From the NCBI GenBank assembly GCA_027943245.1, contig JANDJZ010001265.1, positions 1 to 14,039 of the forward strand: a stretch of 14,039 nucleotides of DNA, given 5' to 3'. The stretch is from Acanthamoeba sp. SK_2022b (taxonomy: Eukaryota > Discosea > Longamoebia > Acanthamoebidae). A program made the position numbers and the translations under genes. The number at the start of each line of letters is the position of its first letter. Positions within the stretch are counted from its first letter, which is position 1. The notes under the pieces are model-generated. The model was not told where the DNA came from. It did no database searches and saw only the letters and a list, made by a program, of their open reading frames with translations. Of this stretch, positions 13,875 through 14,039 are shown piece by piece.

Positions 13875-14039
13875 GAACGTGGACTTCTACTCGGGCCTCA
13901 TCTACGAGGCGCTGCAGTTCCCGCCGGAGATGTTCACCGTGCTGTTCGCCATCCCGCGCACGTCGGGCTGGCTGGCCCAGTGGCTGGAGCTGGTGGACGA
14001 CAAGGAGCAGAAGATCGCCCGCCCGAAGCAGATCTACAC
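12793..14039 (+). CDS. gltA: Citrate synthase (type II, hexameric family), 3-prime end cut by window edge
   Basis: 415 codons and two bases are visible from GTG 12793; the frame runs off the right edge, with perhaps 10-20 residues missing. Citrate synthase condenses oxaloacetate and acetyl-CoA to citrate, the entry to the TCA cycle. An N-terminal beta domain ([18 protein letters not shown]) marks the Gram-negative-type long GltA. Catalytic residues are His269 in PLHGGANEA, His308 in [13 protein letters not shown] and Asp364 in [45 protein letters not shown] and [13 protein letters not shown] also match the family. Those motifs favour GltA over methylcitrate synthase, which usually lacks the N-terminal domain. 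It is divergent from rplM across 231 bases. No frame breaks are seen. Confidence 0.97.

Noticed and set aside
1..14039. Mobile elements, CRISPR arrays, tRNA or rRNA genes, prophage or toxin genes
   Set aside because: None seen. I found no transposase, integrase, regular spaced repeats or structural RNA signatures by reading, though a tRNA search program would be the decisive check.

Overview
The window is very GC-rich (I estimate above 70 percent), with dense genes, many GTG starts, and start codons that often overlap the preceding stop. Gene order and protein style point to a high-GC Actinomycetota. The block rplM-rpsI-glmM ... coaA / glmS-acpS-nnr-alr-hydrolase-tsaE-tsaB-rimI is one I recall from Streptomyces and Nocardioidaceae relatives. 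A nocardioid-type organism such as Aeromicrobium or Nocardioides is my best guess, but the genus is inference. The content is core chromosome: I see no insertion sequences, phage genes, CRISPR arrays, tRNA or rRNA genes, and no obvious horizontal island.

Layout, right to left. gltA (citrate synthase, plus strand, cut by the right edge) is divergent from rplM-rpsI-glmM (L13, S9, phosphoglucosamine mutase, minus strand). Their 231-bp shared upstream region holds a good sigma-A-type promoter for rplM, followed at once by a three-tier hairpin in the predicted mRNA leader. A tandem-GNAT acetyltransferase (minus) follows glmM and meets coaA (pantothenate kinase, plus) tail to tail. coaA is divergent from glmS across 56 bp. 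A minus-strand run then goes glmS, acpS, nnr, alr, an alpha/beta hydrolase and a GNAT-TsaE fusion, with every junction overlapping by 4 or 7 bases. The run is interrupted by a 113-bp gap holding a 65-bp imperfect inverted repeat. It then resumes with tsaB, rimI and a DedA/VTT membrane protein that runs off the left edge.

The genes supply growth essentials. GlmM and GlmS are two steps toward UDP-GlcNAc, and Alr makes D-alanine for peptidoglycan. CoaA opens CoA synthesis and AcpS uses CoA to activate acyl carrier protein. Nnr repairs damaged NAD(P)H. TsaB and TsaE act in t6A tRNA modification with TsaD, which is not in the window. RimI acetylates protein N-termini.

The most noteworthy signals are regulatory. 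They are the 5-prime-terminal hairpin of the rplM leader, the long inverted repeat plus a leaderless-type promoter that may separate tsaB from tsaE, and repeated TANNNT boxes placed 6-7 bases before start codons (tsaB, glmS, the GNAT gene). I did not find a convincing new multi-gene system; most genes here are ordinary housekeeping genes.
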